NCBI RefSeq assembly: GCF_000425425.1
Contig: NZ_AUDK01000001.1
Location: 366,979 to 430,978 of the forward strand
Length of the DNA: 64,000 bases
DNA from: Flavobacterium daejeonense DSM 17708
GTDB taxonomy: Bacteria > Bacteroidota > Bacteroidia > Flavobacteriales > Flavobacteriaceae
Direction of reading: 5' to 3'
Position 1 is the first letter of the stretch; each line of letters opens with the position of its first letter. A program made the translations under genes and the position numbers. Shown here piece by piece: positions 52,004 through 60,331 of this stretch. The notes under the pieces are model-generated. The model searched no databases, was not told where the DNA came from, and worked only from the letters and a program-made list of their open reading frames with translations.

Positions 52004-52990
52004 ATGAGTGAACATAAACTAACAAAAATTCGATGGGGAATCATTGGTTGCGGAGATGTAACCGAAAAAAAAAGTGGTCCTGCTTATCAAAAAACAGAAG
52101 GATTTGAAATTGTTGCTGTAATGCGCAGAGATGCTGAAAAAGCAGCCGATTATGCTCACAGACACGGGATTAAAAAACATTATTCCGATGCAGATGCATT
52201 AATCAATGATCCGGAAGTAGATGCGGTTTATATTGCTACTCCACCTGATTCGCATAAACTATACGGTTTAAAAGTAGCCGATGCAGGAAAAATTTGCTGC
52301 ATCGAAAAACCACTGGCACCGAGTTACGAAGACAGCAAAGCCATTTACGAAGCTTTTGCAGCTAAAAAAATACCACTTTTTACTGCTTATTACCGCCGTT
52401 CTTTACCAAGATTCAAACAGATTAAAAAATGGCTGGAAGCCAACAGTATTGGACAAATAAGACATATCAACTGGCATTTGAGCAAACCCGCTTCTCCTCA
52501 GGATTTATCAGGCTTATACAATTGGCGCACTGATGCTAATGTGGCTAAAGGAGGTTACTTTGACGATTTAGCCAGTCACGGATTAGATTTATTCAATTAT
52601 CTATTGGGAGATATCAAAGAGGTTTCAGGCTTTAGCATCAACCAGCAAAATTTATATTCGTCCAAAGATGCTTTGGTTTCCTGCTGGCTACACGACAATG
52701 GTATTACAGGAACAGGCAGCTGGAATTTTGGCTGTGCTACCCGCGAAGACAAAGTTGTAATTTACGGAAGTCAGGGGACGATAGAATTTTCAATCTTCGA
52801 TGAAAATCCGGTTATACTTTCTAACGAAAACGGAGTAGTTCCGCTTTTTATCGAACATCCGGAAAATGTGCAATTAAACCATGTTCAGGACATGAAGGAG
52901 CAATTACTGGATTCCGGCACACATCCTTCAAACGGAAAAACGGCTACACACACCAGTTGGGTTATGGATCGTATTATCGGCAGCATTTAA
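52004..52990 (+). CDS. Gfo/Idh/MocA family oxidoreductase
   Basis: 328 residues from the ATG at 52004 (10 nt after the DsbA-like stop; the frame from 51974 overlaps that gene). The Rossmann start 'RWGIIGCGDVTEKKSGPAYQ' has the GxGxxx motif, 'VYIATPPDSHKLYGLKVADA' is strand 5, and 'CCIEKPLAPSYEDSK' has the EKP catalytic Lys; 'ASHGLDLFNYLLGDIKEVSG' carries the DxxxH-type segment. NAD(P)-dependent sugar or polyol oxidoreductase by family; substrate not identifiable. Co-transcribed with the DsbA-like gene and closed by a terminator. Confidence 0.88.
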   Translation: MSEHKLTKIRWGIIGCGDVTEKKSGPAYQKTEGFEIVAVMRRDAEKAADYAHRHGIKKHYSDADALINDPEVDAVYIATPPDSHKLYGLKVADAGKICCIEKPLAPSYEDSKAIYEAFAAKKIPLFTAYYRRSLPRFKQIKKWLEANSIGQIRHINWHLSKPASPQDLSGLYNWRTDANVAKGGYFDDLASHGLDLFNYLLGDIKEVSGFSINQQNLYSSKDALVSCWLHDNGITGTGSWNFGCATREDKVVIYGSQGTIEFSIFDENPVILSNENGVVPLFIEHPENVQLNHVQDMKEQLLDSGTHPSNGKTATHTSWVMDRIIGSI

Positions 52991-52997
52991 AATAAAA

Positions 52998-53029
52998 AAA
53001 GTCCCTTAACCACAGGGACTTTCTTTTTT
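52998..53029 (+). terminator. Terminator after the oxidoreductase gene
   Basis: AAAGTCCCT (52998-53006) pairs with AGGGACTTT (53014-53022), loop of 7 nt, followed by CTTTTTT. Confidence 0.85.
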
Positions 53030-53146
53030 CACTACACAAACTAATTAATTACTAACAAATAGCAAATTTCTAACCAAAATTAGTATATCATAATTCGTGC
53101 CAAAATTAAATTCAAAACTATTTTAATTAAAAAAAACCTACTTTTT

Positions 53147-53518
53147 TTACAAAGCCGTCTTATCAACAACCGCAAAAGGATCCGACATTATAGTTGCCGA
53201 ATCGTCTAATACCAAAACTTCATACCTGCTAATCTTAGTTTTAGACTCTTCTACCAAATAATAAATCCCTTCCTTAAAGTTATTTAAATCATAACTCCTA
53301 ACCAATTTCCCGTCCACCAGGACGTTTTCAGTATGAATCAATTTATCATTTGCATCATAAATACTTATTTTGGTTTCATCCGAATCTTCTAAACCAAATG
53401 AAATCATTTTTTCCTGACGAAATTTATTATGTAATGAAAAATTAACGGCTACCGCATACACATTCATAGCCAACAAGACTATCCCTAACACTAAACTAAT
53501 TTTTAAAATCTTTTTCAT
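53147..53518 (-). CDS. Small exported protein, paralogue A
   Basis: 123 residues from the ATG at 53518, giving a signal peptide ('ILKISLVLGIVLLAMNVYAV'). The mature part is one small beta-sandwich: 'EKMISFGLEDSDETKISIYD', 'KLIHTENVLVDGKLVRSYDL', 'NNFKEGIYYLVEESKTKISR', 'YEVLVLDDSATIMSDPFAVV'. It is paralogous to the gene at 54636-55037 (shared 'GVYYLV'/'GIYYLV', 'ESKTK', 'TIMSDP'). The pattern D-Lxx-GxYxLxxE resembles C-terminal sorting domains of the type IX secretion system, here as a whole protein. Upstream it carries the same 26-bp element as its paralogue. Function unknown. Confidence 0.65.
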   Translation of the reverse strand: MKKILKISLVLGIVLLAMNVYAVAVNFSLHNKFRQEKMISFGLEDSDETKISIYDANDKLIHTENVLVDGKLVRSYDLNNFKEGIYYLVEESKTKISRYEVLVLDDSATIMSDPFAVVDKTAL

Positions 53519-53613
53519 AATACCATGTTTTAGATTTATACTCATTTCATAGTATAAAGTTAGAACAAGCCTGCAGACCAAAATGATAGTAAATTTTCCA
53601 ATTAATATGCTGA

Positions 53614-53639
53614 ATTACCTTTTACGAAAACGTTTTAGT
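53614..53639 (-). promoter_or_regulatory. 26-bp element, copy upstream of paralogue A and AraC gene
   Basis: The element reads ATTACCTTTTACGAAAACGT then TTTAGT on the plus strand and is identical to that at 55135-55160. It has a palindromic core AAAACGTTTT. It lies 96 nt upstream of the paralogue A start and 65 nt before the divergent AraC start, so either or both may be controlled through it. Ligand protein unknown; the AraC regulator in between is the obvious candidate. Confidence 0.6.
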
Positions 53640-53703
53640 GAAATATAGTTAATATTCCATATTTATTTGTTAACTTAGTATAGCCAAACCAAACGTAACA
53701 AAA

Positions 53704-54573
53704 ATGAAACCGAATGCACCAACACTCAAAATAATCGAACCTTCGTTTGGAAGTTCGTTTACACTCACCAAATACAACATTAATTATAATTCCAATTTTT
53801 GGCATTATCACCCCGAAATTGAACTGATATTTGTAAACGGCGGAACAGGAAAACGCCAGGTGGGCAGCCACATTTCTTATTACAACAACGGCGATTTGAC
53901 TTTAATTGGGAGCAATTTACCACATTGCGGATTTACCGATGAACTTACCGGAAATAAAAATGAAATCGTCATCCAAATGAAACCGGAATTTTTGGGCGAA
54001 CATTTTTTTGATATTCCTGAAATGCGAAATATCAAAAACTTATTGAATCAAGCCAAATCCGGAATTACTTTTGGCGGAAAGACGAAAAGAAAAATTGGAA
54101 AAAAAATCGGAAAAATGGAAGACCAATCTCCATTTGAACGACTGTTGAGTATTATCGAAATTCTCAACGAACTGGAACTCGCCACCGAAGACGCTACTGT
54201 TTTAAATGCCGAAGGTTTCCGAATGGAAATGCACGTACAGGACAACGAAAGAATCAATTACATTTTCAACTATGTAAAAGATCACTTTAAAGAACCTATT
54301 CATCTTGATGAAATTGCCGGAAAAGTATCCATGACTGTCCCATCATTTTGTCGTTATTTCAAAAAAATAACCCACAAAACATTTACTAAATTCGTAAACG
54401 ATTACCGATTAGTTCACGCCTGTAAATTATTAGCCGAAAAACCCATCAGCATTACCGAAATTGCTTTTGAAAGCGGTTTTAATAATTTTAGTCATTTTAA
54501 TAAAACTTTCAAAGAATTCACAGGCAAAAATGCTTCAGAATACCGGCATGAATTAAAATCGGTTTTTGAGTAA
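53704..54573 (+). CDS. AraC family transcriptional regulator
   Basis: 289 residues. N-terminal cupin-like sensor domain with 'FWHYHPEIELIFVNGGTGKR' and 'GDLTLIGSNLPHCG' (HxPEIEL as in sugar-responsive AraC proteins), and a C-terminal double helix-turn-helix: 'IHLDEIAGKVSMTVPSFCRYFKKITHKTF' in pieces (HLDEIAGKVSMTVPSFCRYF) and 'SITEIAFESGFNNFSHFNKTFKEFTGKNASEYR' in pieces (ITEIAFESGFNNFSHFNKTF, EFTGKNASEYR). It sits between two paralogous exported-protein genes that share a 26-bp upstream element, and is followed by a terminator. Confidence 0.92.
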   Translation: MKPNAPTLKIIEPSFGSSFTLTKYNINYNSNFWHYHPEIELIFVNGGTGKRQVGSHISYYNNGDLTLIGSNLPHCGFTDELTGNKNEIVIQMKPEFLGEHFFDIPEMRNIKNLLNQAKSGITFGGKTKRKIGKKIGKMEDQSPFERLLSIIEILNELELATEDATVLNAEGFRMEMHVQDNERINYIFNYVKDHFKEPIHLDEIAGKVSMTVPSFCRYFKKITHKTFTKFVNDYRLVHACKLLAEKPISITEIAFESGFNNFSHFNKTFKEFTGKNASEYRHELKSVFE

Positions 54574-54595
54574 AATAACATTTAACCATAAAAAA

Positions 54596-54614
54596 AGGCC
54601 CCTAAAAGGAGCCT
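54596..54614. terminator. Terminator between the AraC gene and paralogue B
   Basis: AGGCCCCT pairs with AGGAGCCT around AAA. On the minus strand, serving paralogue B, the hairpin is followed by TTTTTTT; it probably ends both convergent transcripts. Confidence 0.7.
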
Positions 54615-54635
54615 CTTTCATCTAACCAATCTTAA

Positions 54636-55037
54636 TTATTTAACAGCAACCGTTTTATACTCTACTGAATATGGATCTGACATAATAGTTGCAGTCTCAT
54701 TCACCACAAGAATTTCATACTTTTCCACTTTTGTTTTAGACTCTGCTACCAGGTAATACACCCCGTCAGCCAATGGATTTAAATCGTAAGTCTTCACAAT
54801 TTTTTCTGAAGATTTCAACGGATTCAAGTTTAAAGTATAAACGTGCTCCGTGTGCAACAATTTATTACTTGAATCATACATAGAGACATCAGCTTTATTT
54901 ACATCATTTAGTGCAAAAGTTACCATCTTTTTAGAACTGATTTTTTCAACTTTAGCTGTTTTATGACCAGTTGCGCGTGTATTCATAGCCAATAATACAA
55001 CTACTAATACGATACTTAGGTTTAAAATCTTTTTCAT
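54636..55037 (-). CDS. Small exported protein, paralogue B
   Basis: 133 residues with a signal peptide ('ILNLSIVLVVVLLAMNTRAT'). The mature domain matches paralogue A at 53147-53518: 'KKMVTFALNDVNKADVSMYD', 'NKLLHTEHVYTLNLNPL', 'KIVKTYDLNPLADGVYYLVA', 'ESKTKVEKYEILVVNETATI', 'MSDPYSVEYK'. A seven-residue longer hairpin near the middle is the main difference. It shares the 26-bp element with A at nearly the same distance (98 versus 96 nt). Function unknown; both look like free-standing sorting-domain-like folds and are probably co-regulated. Confidence 0.65.
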   Translation of the reverse strand: MKKILNLSIVLVVVLLAMNTRATGHKTAKVEKISSKKMVTFALNDVNKADVSMYDSSNKLLHTEHVYTLNLNPLKSSEKIVKTYDLNPLADGVYYLVAESKTKVEKYEILVVNETATIMSDPYSVEYKTVAVK

Positions 55038-55089
55038 AACTAGAAATTTTAGATTTATATTTCTTTTAACTGGTTCAAAGATAGTATGC

Positions 55090-55204
55090 TAGCATAGAAT
55101 TAAACTACAGCAGTTTTTCATATTTCTATGCTATATTACCTTTTACGAAAACGTTTTAGTAAAAAAATGGTAATTTTAAATACTTTAAAGTTAATATAGC
55201 ATAG
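55090..55204. promoter_or_regulatory. Control region of paralogue B with TAGCATA repeats and 26-bp element
   Basis: Between paralogue B and umuC lie an identical copy of the 26-bp element (55135-55160) and several TAGCATA words: TAGCATAGAA at 55090-55099 pairs with TTCTATGCTA at 55124-55133, and CTATGCTATATTA at 55126-55138 pairs with TAATATAGCATAG at 55192-55204. The words thus form nested inverted repeats around the 26-bp element. A TATCTTTG element upstream of paralogue B (minus strand, about 40 nt before the ATG) is the likely promoter. The repeated words may be regulator sites (inference). Confidence 0.5.
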
Positions 55205-55322
55205 TTTTGACCAAAAACACAATTCTATTATCTTCAGAAAAAAACAAAAAACACTACCGTTTTTTCTAAAAAACTCCCCCAAACAAGATTCAATAAAAAA
55301 CACTAATGCGTAATTTTGTACT

Positions 55323-56597
55323 ATGTATGCTTTAGTCGATTGTAACAATTTTTATGCTTCCTGCGAACGTGGTTTCCAACCGGAACTCAACGGCAAACCC
55401 ATTGCGGTTTTATCGAACAACGATGGCTGTGTGATTTCCAGAAGTGAAGAAGCCAAAGCAGCCGGAATTACTATGGGTGCGCCTGCATTCCAGATTAAAG
55501 ACTTGGTAAAAGAGAAAAACATCAAAATCTTTTCGTCTAATTATGCGCTTTATGGCGATTTAAGCCGCCGTGTAATGGCAATCCTGAATCAGTTTACTCC
55601 CAATGTTGAAATTTACAGTATTGACGAAGCCTTCCTGAATTTTGATGGATTAACTATTACCGATTATCATAATTATGGTCTGCAAATGAAGCAGCGAGTT
55701 CAAAAATGGCTTGGAATTCCGATATGCGTCGGATTTGCAGAAACCAAAGCCTTATCGAAAGTAGCCAATAAGATTGCCAAGAAATTCCAAGACAGAACCC
55801 AGGGCGTTTATGTTATCGACTCCGAAGAAAAACGCATCAAAGCCTTAAAATGGACTAAAATAGAAAATGTTTGGGGCATTGGTTATCGCATGACTAAAAA
55901 AGTAAAACTGAGAAACATCAATACGGCATTCGATTTCATACAACCGCAGCACGAAGCCTGGATAAAAAGCACCATGGGCGTAACCGGTCTTCGATTGAAA
56001 GCGGAACTGGAAGGAAAATCGGTTTTTGATTTGGAACCCATTGTCGAGCAAAAGAAAAGCATTGCCATTACACGAAGTTTTCCCAAACAAATCTCCGATT
56101 TTGATTTACTTCGGGAACGCATCACGACATTTGCAGCCGTTTGTGCGGAGAAATTAAGAAAACAAAAATCCTGTTGTCATACTATAATAGTCATGCTCGT
56201 TGTGGACAAGCATACCATTAAAACATCCAAATATTATTTTAACAGCGCCATTACTTTGCCGTATGCAACTAATTCGACTTTGACTATTGCCAATACCGCT
56301 GTCGAATTATTCAAACAATTGCATCAGGGAAACGAACATCTGAAATTCAAAAAAGCAGGCGTAATTGTAAGCGAACTCATTGGTGAAAACCAAAAACAAT
56401 TACAATTATTCGAAGAAGAAAACCCAAAACATCTGGCACTGATGAAAGCCATGGATCATCTCAATACTAAAATTGGCGAAACCAAAGTAAAATTGGCCAG
56501 CCAGAATTTAAAACTCACCTGGGACATGAATCAGAATCATTTATCAAATAAATACACCACTAATTTTAAAGAGATTCTCGAAGTAAAATGTCAATAA
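55323..56597 (+). CDS. umuC: Y-family DNA polymerase (UmuC-like)
   Basis: 424 residues, the full length of UmuC. Catalytic motifs: 'YALVDCNNFYASCERGFQPE' (first Asp), 'YSIDEAFLNFDGL' (SIDEAF with Asp and Glu), 'GFAETKALSKVANKIAKKF'; little-finger and helix-hairpin-helix parts ('WTKIENVWGIGYRMTKKVKL') follow. Error-prone translesion polymerase V-like catalytic subunit. A TAATTTTG element ends only 4 nt before the ATG (55311-55318), so the mRNA may be nearly leaderless. It overlaps umuD by 10 bp, with umuC first. Confidence 0.93.
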   Translation: MYALVDCNNFYASCERGFQPELNGKPIAVLSNNDGCVISRSEEAKAAGITMGAPAFQIKDLVKEKNIKIFSSNYALYGDLSRRVMAILNQFTPNVEIYSIDEAFLNFDGLTITDYHNYGLQMKQRVQKWLGIPICVGFAETKALSKVANKIAKKFQDRTQGVYVIDSEEKRIKALKWTKIENVWGIGYRMTKKVKLRNINTAFDFIQPQHEAWIKSTMGVTGLRLKAELEGKSVFDLEPIVEQKKSIAITRSFPKQISDFDLLRERITTFAAVCAEKLRKQKSCCHTIIVMLVVDKHTIKTSKYYFNSAITLPYATNSTLTIANTAVELFKQLHQGNEHLKFKKAGVIVSELIGENQKQLQLFEEENPKHLALMKAMDHLNTKIGETKVKLASQNLKLTWDMNQNHLSNKYTTNFKEILEVKCQ

Positions 56598-57028
56598 AAA
56601 AAGATCCAAAACTCACTTTTCACAAACCGGGTTTTGAAAGCGAACTGCGTATTCCTTTTATTCCTGATGGTGTTTCGGCAGGATTTCCCTCGCCGGCAGC
56701 TGATTTCACGGAAAACAATATCGACCTGAATAAAGAACTAAGCGAAAATCCACTGGCTACTTTTTACATTAAGGTAAAAGGAAATTCGATGATTGATGCT
56801 GGCATCAATGACAAAGACGTGCTTATTGTAGACCGAAGTATTGAACCGCAGGACAACAAAATTGCTATTTGCTTTATCGATGGCGAATTCACCGTAAAAC
56901 GCATTAAACTGGAAAAAGACTGTCTCTACCTGATGCCCGAAAACAGCAATTACACTCCCATAAAAGTAACCGAAGAAAATGAACTCATCATTTGGGGAAT
57001 TGTTACCTATGTGATAAAAAAAATGTAG
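56588..57028 (+). CDS. umuD: UmuD-like S24 peptidase (autoproteolytic polymerase V subunit)
   Basis: 146 residues. The Ala-Gly cleavage site is in 'GVSAGFPSPAADF', the catalytic Ser in 'VKGNSMIDAGINDKDVLI' (about residue 60-77) and the Lys in 'GEFTVKRIKLEKDC', all as in LexA/UmuD. It lacks a DNA-binding domain, so it is UmuD-like rather than LexA. After RecA-stimulated self-cleavage it would activate UmuC. Here it follows umuC (10-bp overlap), the reverse of the usual umuDC order; its stop is 3 nt from the convergent ligase gene's stop. Confidence 0.92.
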   Translation: MSIKKDPKLTFHKPGFESELRIPFIPDGVSAGFPSPAADFTENNIDLNKELSENPLATFYIKVKGNSMIDAGINDKDVLIVDRSIEPQDNKIAICFIDGEFTVKRIKLEKDCLYLMPENSNYTPIKVTEENELIIWGIVTYVIKKM

Positions 57029-57031
57029 CTT

Positions 57032-58855
57032 TTAGCTCTTCGGAGATCTAGGTCTCTCTAACAACCAGTTTTTTACGTCTAACTTTATTAAGGTAACGGT
57101 GGTACTTGGTATTTTTACTTTCATCCCTAAAATTATTTTGGCTATTTCTGTTGCTTTAGTATATTGTTTGTTTTGGCGGTATAGATCAAATAAAGCATAT
57201 TTTGGTCTGAATCTCGAAGGAACCATTAAGGATGCTAAATAATATGCGTTTTCTGCTTTTTTAAACTGTTTTAATGCTTGGTAACCATTGCCCAGTTTCA
57301 TTTGTAAATCAGTATGGATTTCAAATTTTTTAGCTTCTTCAAGTATTTTTGTTGCTTGTAGTGGGTTTGTTATCATTAAGTCAGAGCCATAATCATATAG
57401 AAAATCTCCGTCATAATGTAATTCTTTATATGCGTTTTCATATAAAGGTAAGGCTTTTTTAAAATTGTAAATTTGAGCAAAATCACCTGCCTGCTTCCAT
57501 TGTTTTCTGGCTTCAAAATCTTTCCACTGATTGTAACAGACAAAGAGTACTGCAAAAGTTGACAAAAATAATACGGGCTTAAATATGTTTTTGTTTATAG
57601 AGAAAACAAAACCTGTATCAGAGCCAGCAGCCATTATAATAGCCAAAAAGAAAACAATATTTACAACAACCGGTAAAATATGAAAAGGATACGAAAACAA
57701 ACAACAGATTAAAATTCCTATCAAAGCTCCCTTGGCAGGTAACGCAATATACTGCCATTCGGATTTTGTTTTAGATTGTAAAATTAAAACAATAAGCCAA
57801 ACCAGTAAGAAAAACCCAACTAGCCCCAACTCTACTGCTGCTTGAATAAATTCGTTAAAGCCATAGTAAATATTGTCTGCCAGTAAAATATAGTTGCTAT
57901 TGGGATGTATTTTGAAATACATGGCTTGGTAATTATTATATTCTGAAATAAAACGACAAAATCCATGACCAAACATAGGCTTATCTTTTATCATTGCAAG
58001 GCTAATTTCATACACAAGCAGCCGTCCTTTGGCGGATTGTGGCTTGTAACCATACAAAAAAACAGCCGTACTGATTGCTATTATACTCAAAAAGGCTAGG
58101 GACAAGAACTTGTTTTTACTACTACCCAGCAAATACTTAAAGGTTTTATTCAATCTTATCAACGGCCAACTTACAATGATTACACCAATAATGGCCGCAA
58201 CCCAAGATGTACGACAACCTGTAAAAGCTAAAGCTGCAGCAATTAGTAGTGCCGTAGTTAAAGCAAAATAGCGATAAATCGTTTTTGAAACATCATTGGA
58301 ATTTTTAGAATATAAAAAAAAGCCAAAGCTAAAAATAAGAATAGAAACTAAATAGATGCTATACGGTGTAGAGTTGCCAAAAGAACCAACGACTTTAAAA
58401 AAATTGAAACCAGTATTATCCAGTAATTTTGCTTGTTGCAATAATCCATAAACACTCTCAAAAGTACCAATACATAGAAAAACAAGTATTAGTAATAATA
58501 GAAGCTTTGGGACTTGTAAGAACATTTTTTTCAAAACCACTAAAAAAACAGTAAGCGCTATTAGAATAATATAATAAGGTATACTGCCTTTTGCAAAAGG
58601 CATAAACAAAAGCCGTATCCCAATATAAAACAGCAATAAAAAAAGTGCCAAATCAATAATGGTTATACGTATATTTAATGCCTTTTTTCTAAAAATTAAG
58701 TTTATTGAAAATACTAGAATTAGAACAGACCCCAGTACAATGATAAAATAGCGTTTAGCCAAAAAATTACCGTTTGAAATGGTATTAGTGCCAATAAAAA
58801 GTAGCAAGAGAAAAAACAGTAATACTGTGCTAGTGAATTTTTGAAGATTAGTCAT
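57032..58855 (-). CDS. O-antigen ligase family protein with C-terminal TPRs
   Basis: 607 residues from the ATG at 58855; the upstream frame to 58909 adds non-membrane residues. About twelve membrane helices. The Wzy_C/ligase region contains the periplasmic loop with 'AFTGCRTSWVAAIIGVIIVS', 'AKGRLLVYEISLAMIKDKPM' and 'FGHGFCRFISEYNNYQAMYF', matching Arg and His features of WaaL/Wzy-like proteins. The C-terminal about 150 residues form TPR-like pairs ('AQIYNFKKALPLYENAYKEL', 'ALKQFKKAENAYYLASLMVP', 'DLYRQNKQYTKATEIAKIIL'). Could ligate O-antigen or another glycan to a lipid or protein; specificity unknown. Stop 3 nt from the umuD stop. Confidence 0.8.
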   Translation of the reverse strand: MTNLQKFTSTVLLFFLLLLFIGTNTISNGNFLAKRYFIIVLGSVLILVFSINLIFRKKALNIRITIIDLALFLLLFYIGIRLLFMPFAKGSIPYYIILIALTVFLVVLKKMFLQVPKLLLLLILVFLCIGTFESVYGLLQQAKLLDNTGFNFFKVVGSFGNSTPYSIYLVSILIFSFGFFLYSKNSNDVSKTIYRYFALTTALLIAAALAFTGCRTSWVAAIIGVIIVSWPLIRLNKTFKYLLGSSKNKFLSLAFLSIIAISTAVFLYGYKPQSAKGRLLVYEISLAMIKDKPMFGHGFCRFISEYNNYQAMYFKIHPNSNYILLADNIYYGFNEFIQAAVELGLVGFFLLVWLIVLILQSKTKSEWQYIALPAKGALIGILICCLFSYPFHILPVVVNIVFFLAIIMAAGSDTGFVFSINKNIFKPVLFLSTFAVLFVCYNQWKDFEARKQWKQAGDFAQIYNFKKALPLYENAYKELHYDGDFLYDYGSDLMITNPLQATKILEEAKKFEIHTDLQMKLGNGYQALKQFKKAENAYYLASLMVPSRFRPKYALFDLYRQNKQYTKATEIAKIILGMKVKIPSTTVTLIKLDVKNWLLERPRSPKS

Positions 58856-59012
58856 GGAATAGCAAGATAAGATAGTGTGTTTTTGGATAAAAACACATTT
58901 TGACAACAAAATTTAAAAACAAAAACATCTTTGCACATCCATTTCTTGAATAGTATTTTTCGAAAAACGAATGATGCAGAAGATGTTTTTACTAACTAAA
59001 TTAAAGAATGTT

Positions 59013-59294
59013 CTAGCGAAATAGGTATTTAACAAATTCTCCTAAAAGTATTGCAATAAAGAACATAAAGAAAAAAATATAAGAATCTAATTTTGATTTA
59101 GAATCATTGTGGGTTTTATCTACTCTTTCTTTATACATCAACCAACCTAAAAGTAGAATAAATACTAGTACTGAAAATAGTAAGAATGTATTATTGTATC
59201 TATTATGTTGTGTTATCCTGTCTATGAAAAGTAAAAAGGGATAGGAAATTATACAAACAAAATGTTTGATTTTTAGAGGGAATTTATTTTTCAT
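59013..59294 (-). CDS. Small two-helix membrane protein of unknown function
   Basis: 93 residues with two or three hydrophobic stretches ('HFVCIISYPFLLFIDRI', 'TFLLFSVLVFILLLGWLMY', 'IFFFMFFIAILLGEFVKYLF') and a Lys/Asp-rich loop. No family is recognised. It lies between the O-antigen-ligase-like gene and a frameshifted lipoprotein gene on the same strand, with gaps of 157 and 187 nt, so it may be an independent unit. Confidence 0.5.
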   Translation of the reverse strand: MKNKFPLKIKHFVCIISYPFLLFIDRITQHNRYNNTFLLFSVLVFILLLGWLMYKERVDKTHNDSKSKLDSYIFFFMFFIAILLGEFVKYLFR

Positions 59295-59481
59295 TTATAG
59301 AAATATTAAGAAAATTATTAACTTGTACCTTGATTGAGTTTAAAAACCATTTTCAAATAAATTTTCCATTTCGTCTTGTTCTTTTGCTGTTTTTCAAGAC
59401 AAAATTTACTTAAAAATGGTTAATTATATAATAAAAAAGCATTTATTTCATATTTATTCAAATAACTTGTTTAAAAATTCA

Positions 59482-60280
59482 TTATATTCTACTTTCGCAT
59501 TTTTCATAATCGTCCATTGCATCATTTATGCAATTTACGGCTGCTTGCTCACAAAGGTATACTGCTACTAAATAAGCTGCGTATACCCTCTGGACCGAAT
59601 TCAACAGTAAGCATAAATAAAGCAGTTGCGCCACCAGTACAAAGAGCTAAATCACGATCACATCTTCCATAAGTATCAGAGTAATCTTGTGCACAATCTG
59701 TTGCAGGATCTTCTTCTAGCCTGCTAACTATTGATGTTTTTAAAAAGCGTGTTTTTAGTTTCTCTTTTCTCCTTTCTTCGAAAGCATTCTGTAATTCTAT
59801 TGTTAATAAGTTTTGCTTTTCAGTAATTGAATATTTGCTAAATCTCGGGTTATTAGCAAGAAAGTCTTTGGCAAGATTAGTTGCTTTAATAGTTAAATCA
59901 ATCACTCCGACGCTGTCTTTTATCCCCACTTTTTCCAAGGCTATTTTTAAATCATTTTGAGTTTTTATCCCTGAAAGCGATTGTTTCAATTCTGCATAAC
60001 CAACTTTGCTTCTAGCGAGTCTATTTTGTATCATAGTTGTGTATCTCACATACTTTCTAGCAAATTCTTGTAAATTTGTTTTCAGAGCAAGATCACTTTG
60101 TTGTTCAGGTAGCACTAGGTTGGTCTCCTCTACAACCGATACTTCTTCTGTGTTTTGATTCAAAGGAAGCTGTTTTTGCTGTTCTATTAGTCCTATGTCT
60201 TCGGTAGCGCAAGAAACAACTATAATTAATAATAACGAAATAATTGTTCCAAGGACGATTGATGTTTTGAATTTGGTCAT
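59482..60280 (-). pseudogene. Cys-containing lipoprotein gene with a frameshift near its 3' end
   Basis: A lipoprotein signal ('LGTIISLLLIIVVSCATED') starts a mostly helical protein. The frame ends after 'DCAQDYSDTYGRCDRDLALC', 'TGGATALFMLTVEFGPEG' and an unrelated short tail (stop at 59549). The next frame continues from the same point with 'VYAAYLVAVYLCEQAAVNCI' and 'NDAMDDYEKCESRI', Cys-bearing and ending at 59482. Losing one G from the GGG run at 59586-59588 (minus strand) joins them as 'FGPEVYAAYLVAVYLC'. The joined protein has regularly spaced Cys pairs that look like a disulphide-rich C-terminus. Function unknown; it neighbours other exported proteins. Confidence 0.6.
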
Positions 60281-60331
60281 TTTTTTGATTTTAAAAGGTT
60301 ATAGTGTTTATTAATTTATTATTTTTTGTTT

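Noticed and set aside
53635..53871. 78-residue minus-strand frame over the start of the AraC gene
   Set aside because: Opposite to a well-supported regulator and overlapping the 26-bp element.
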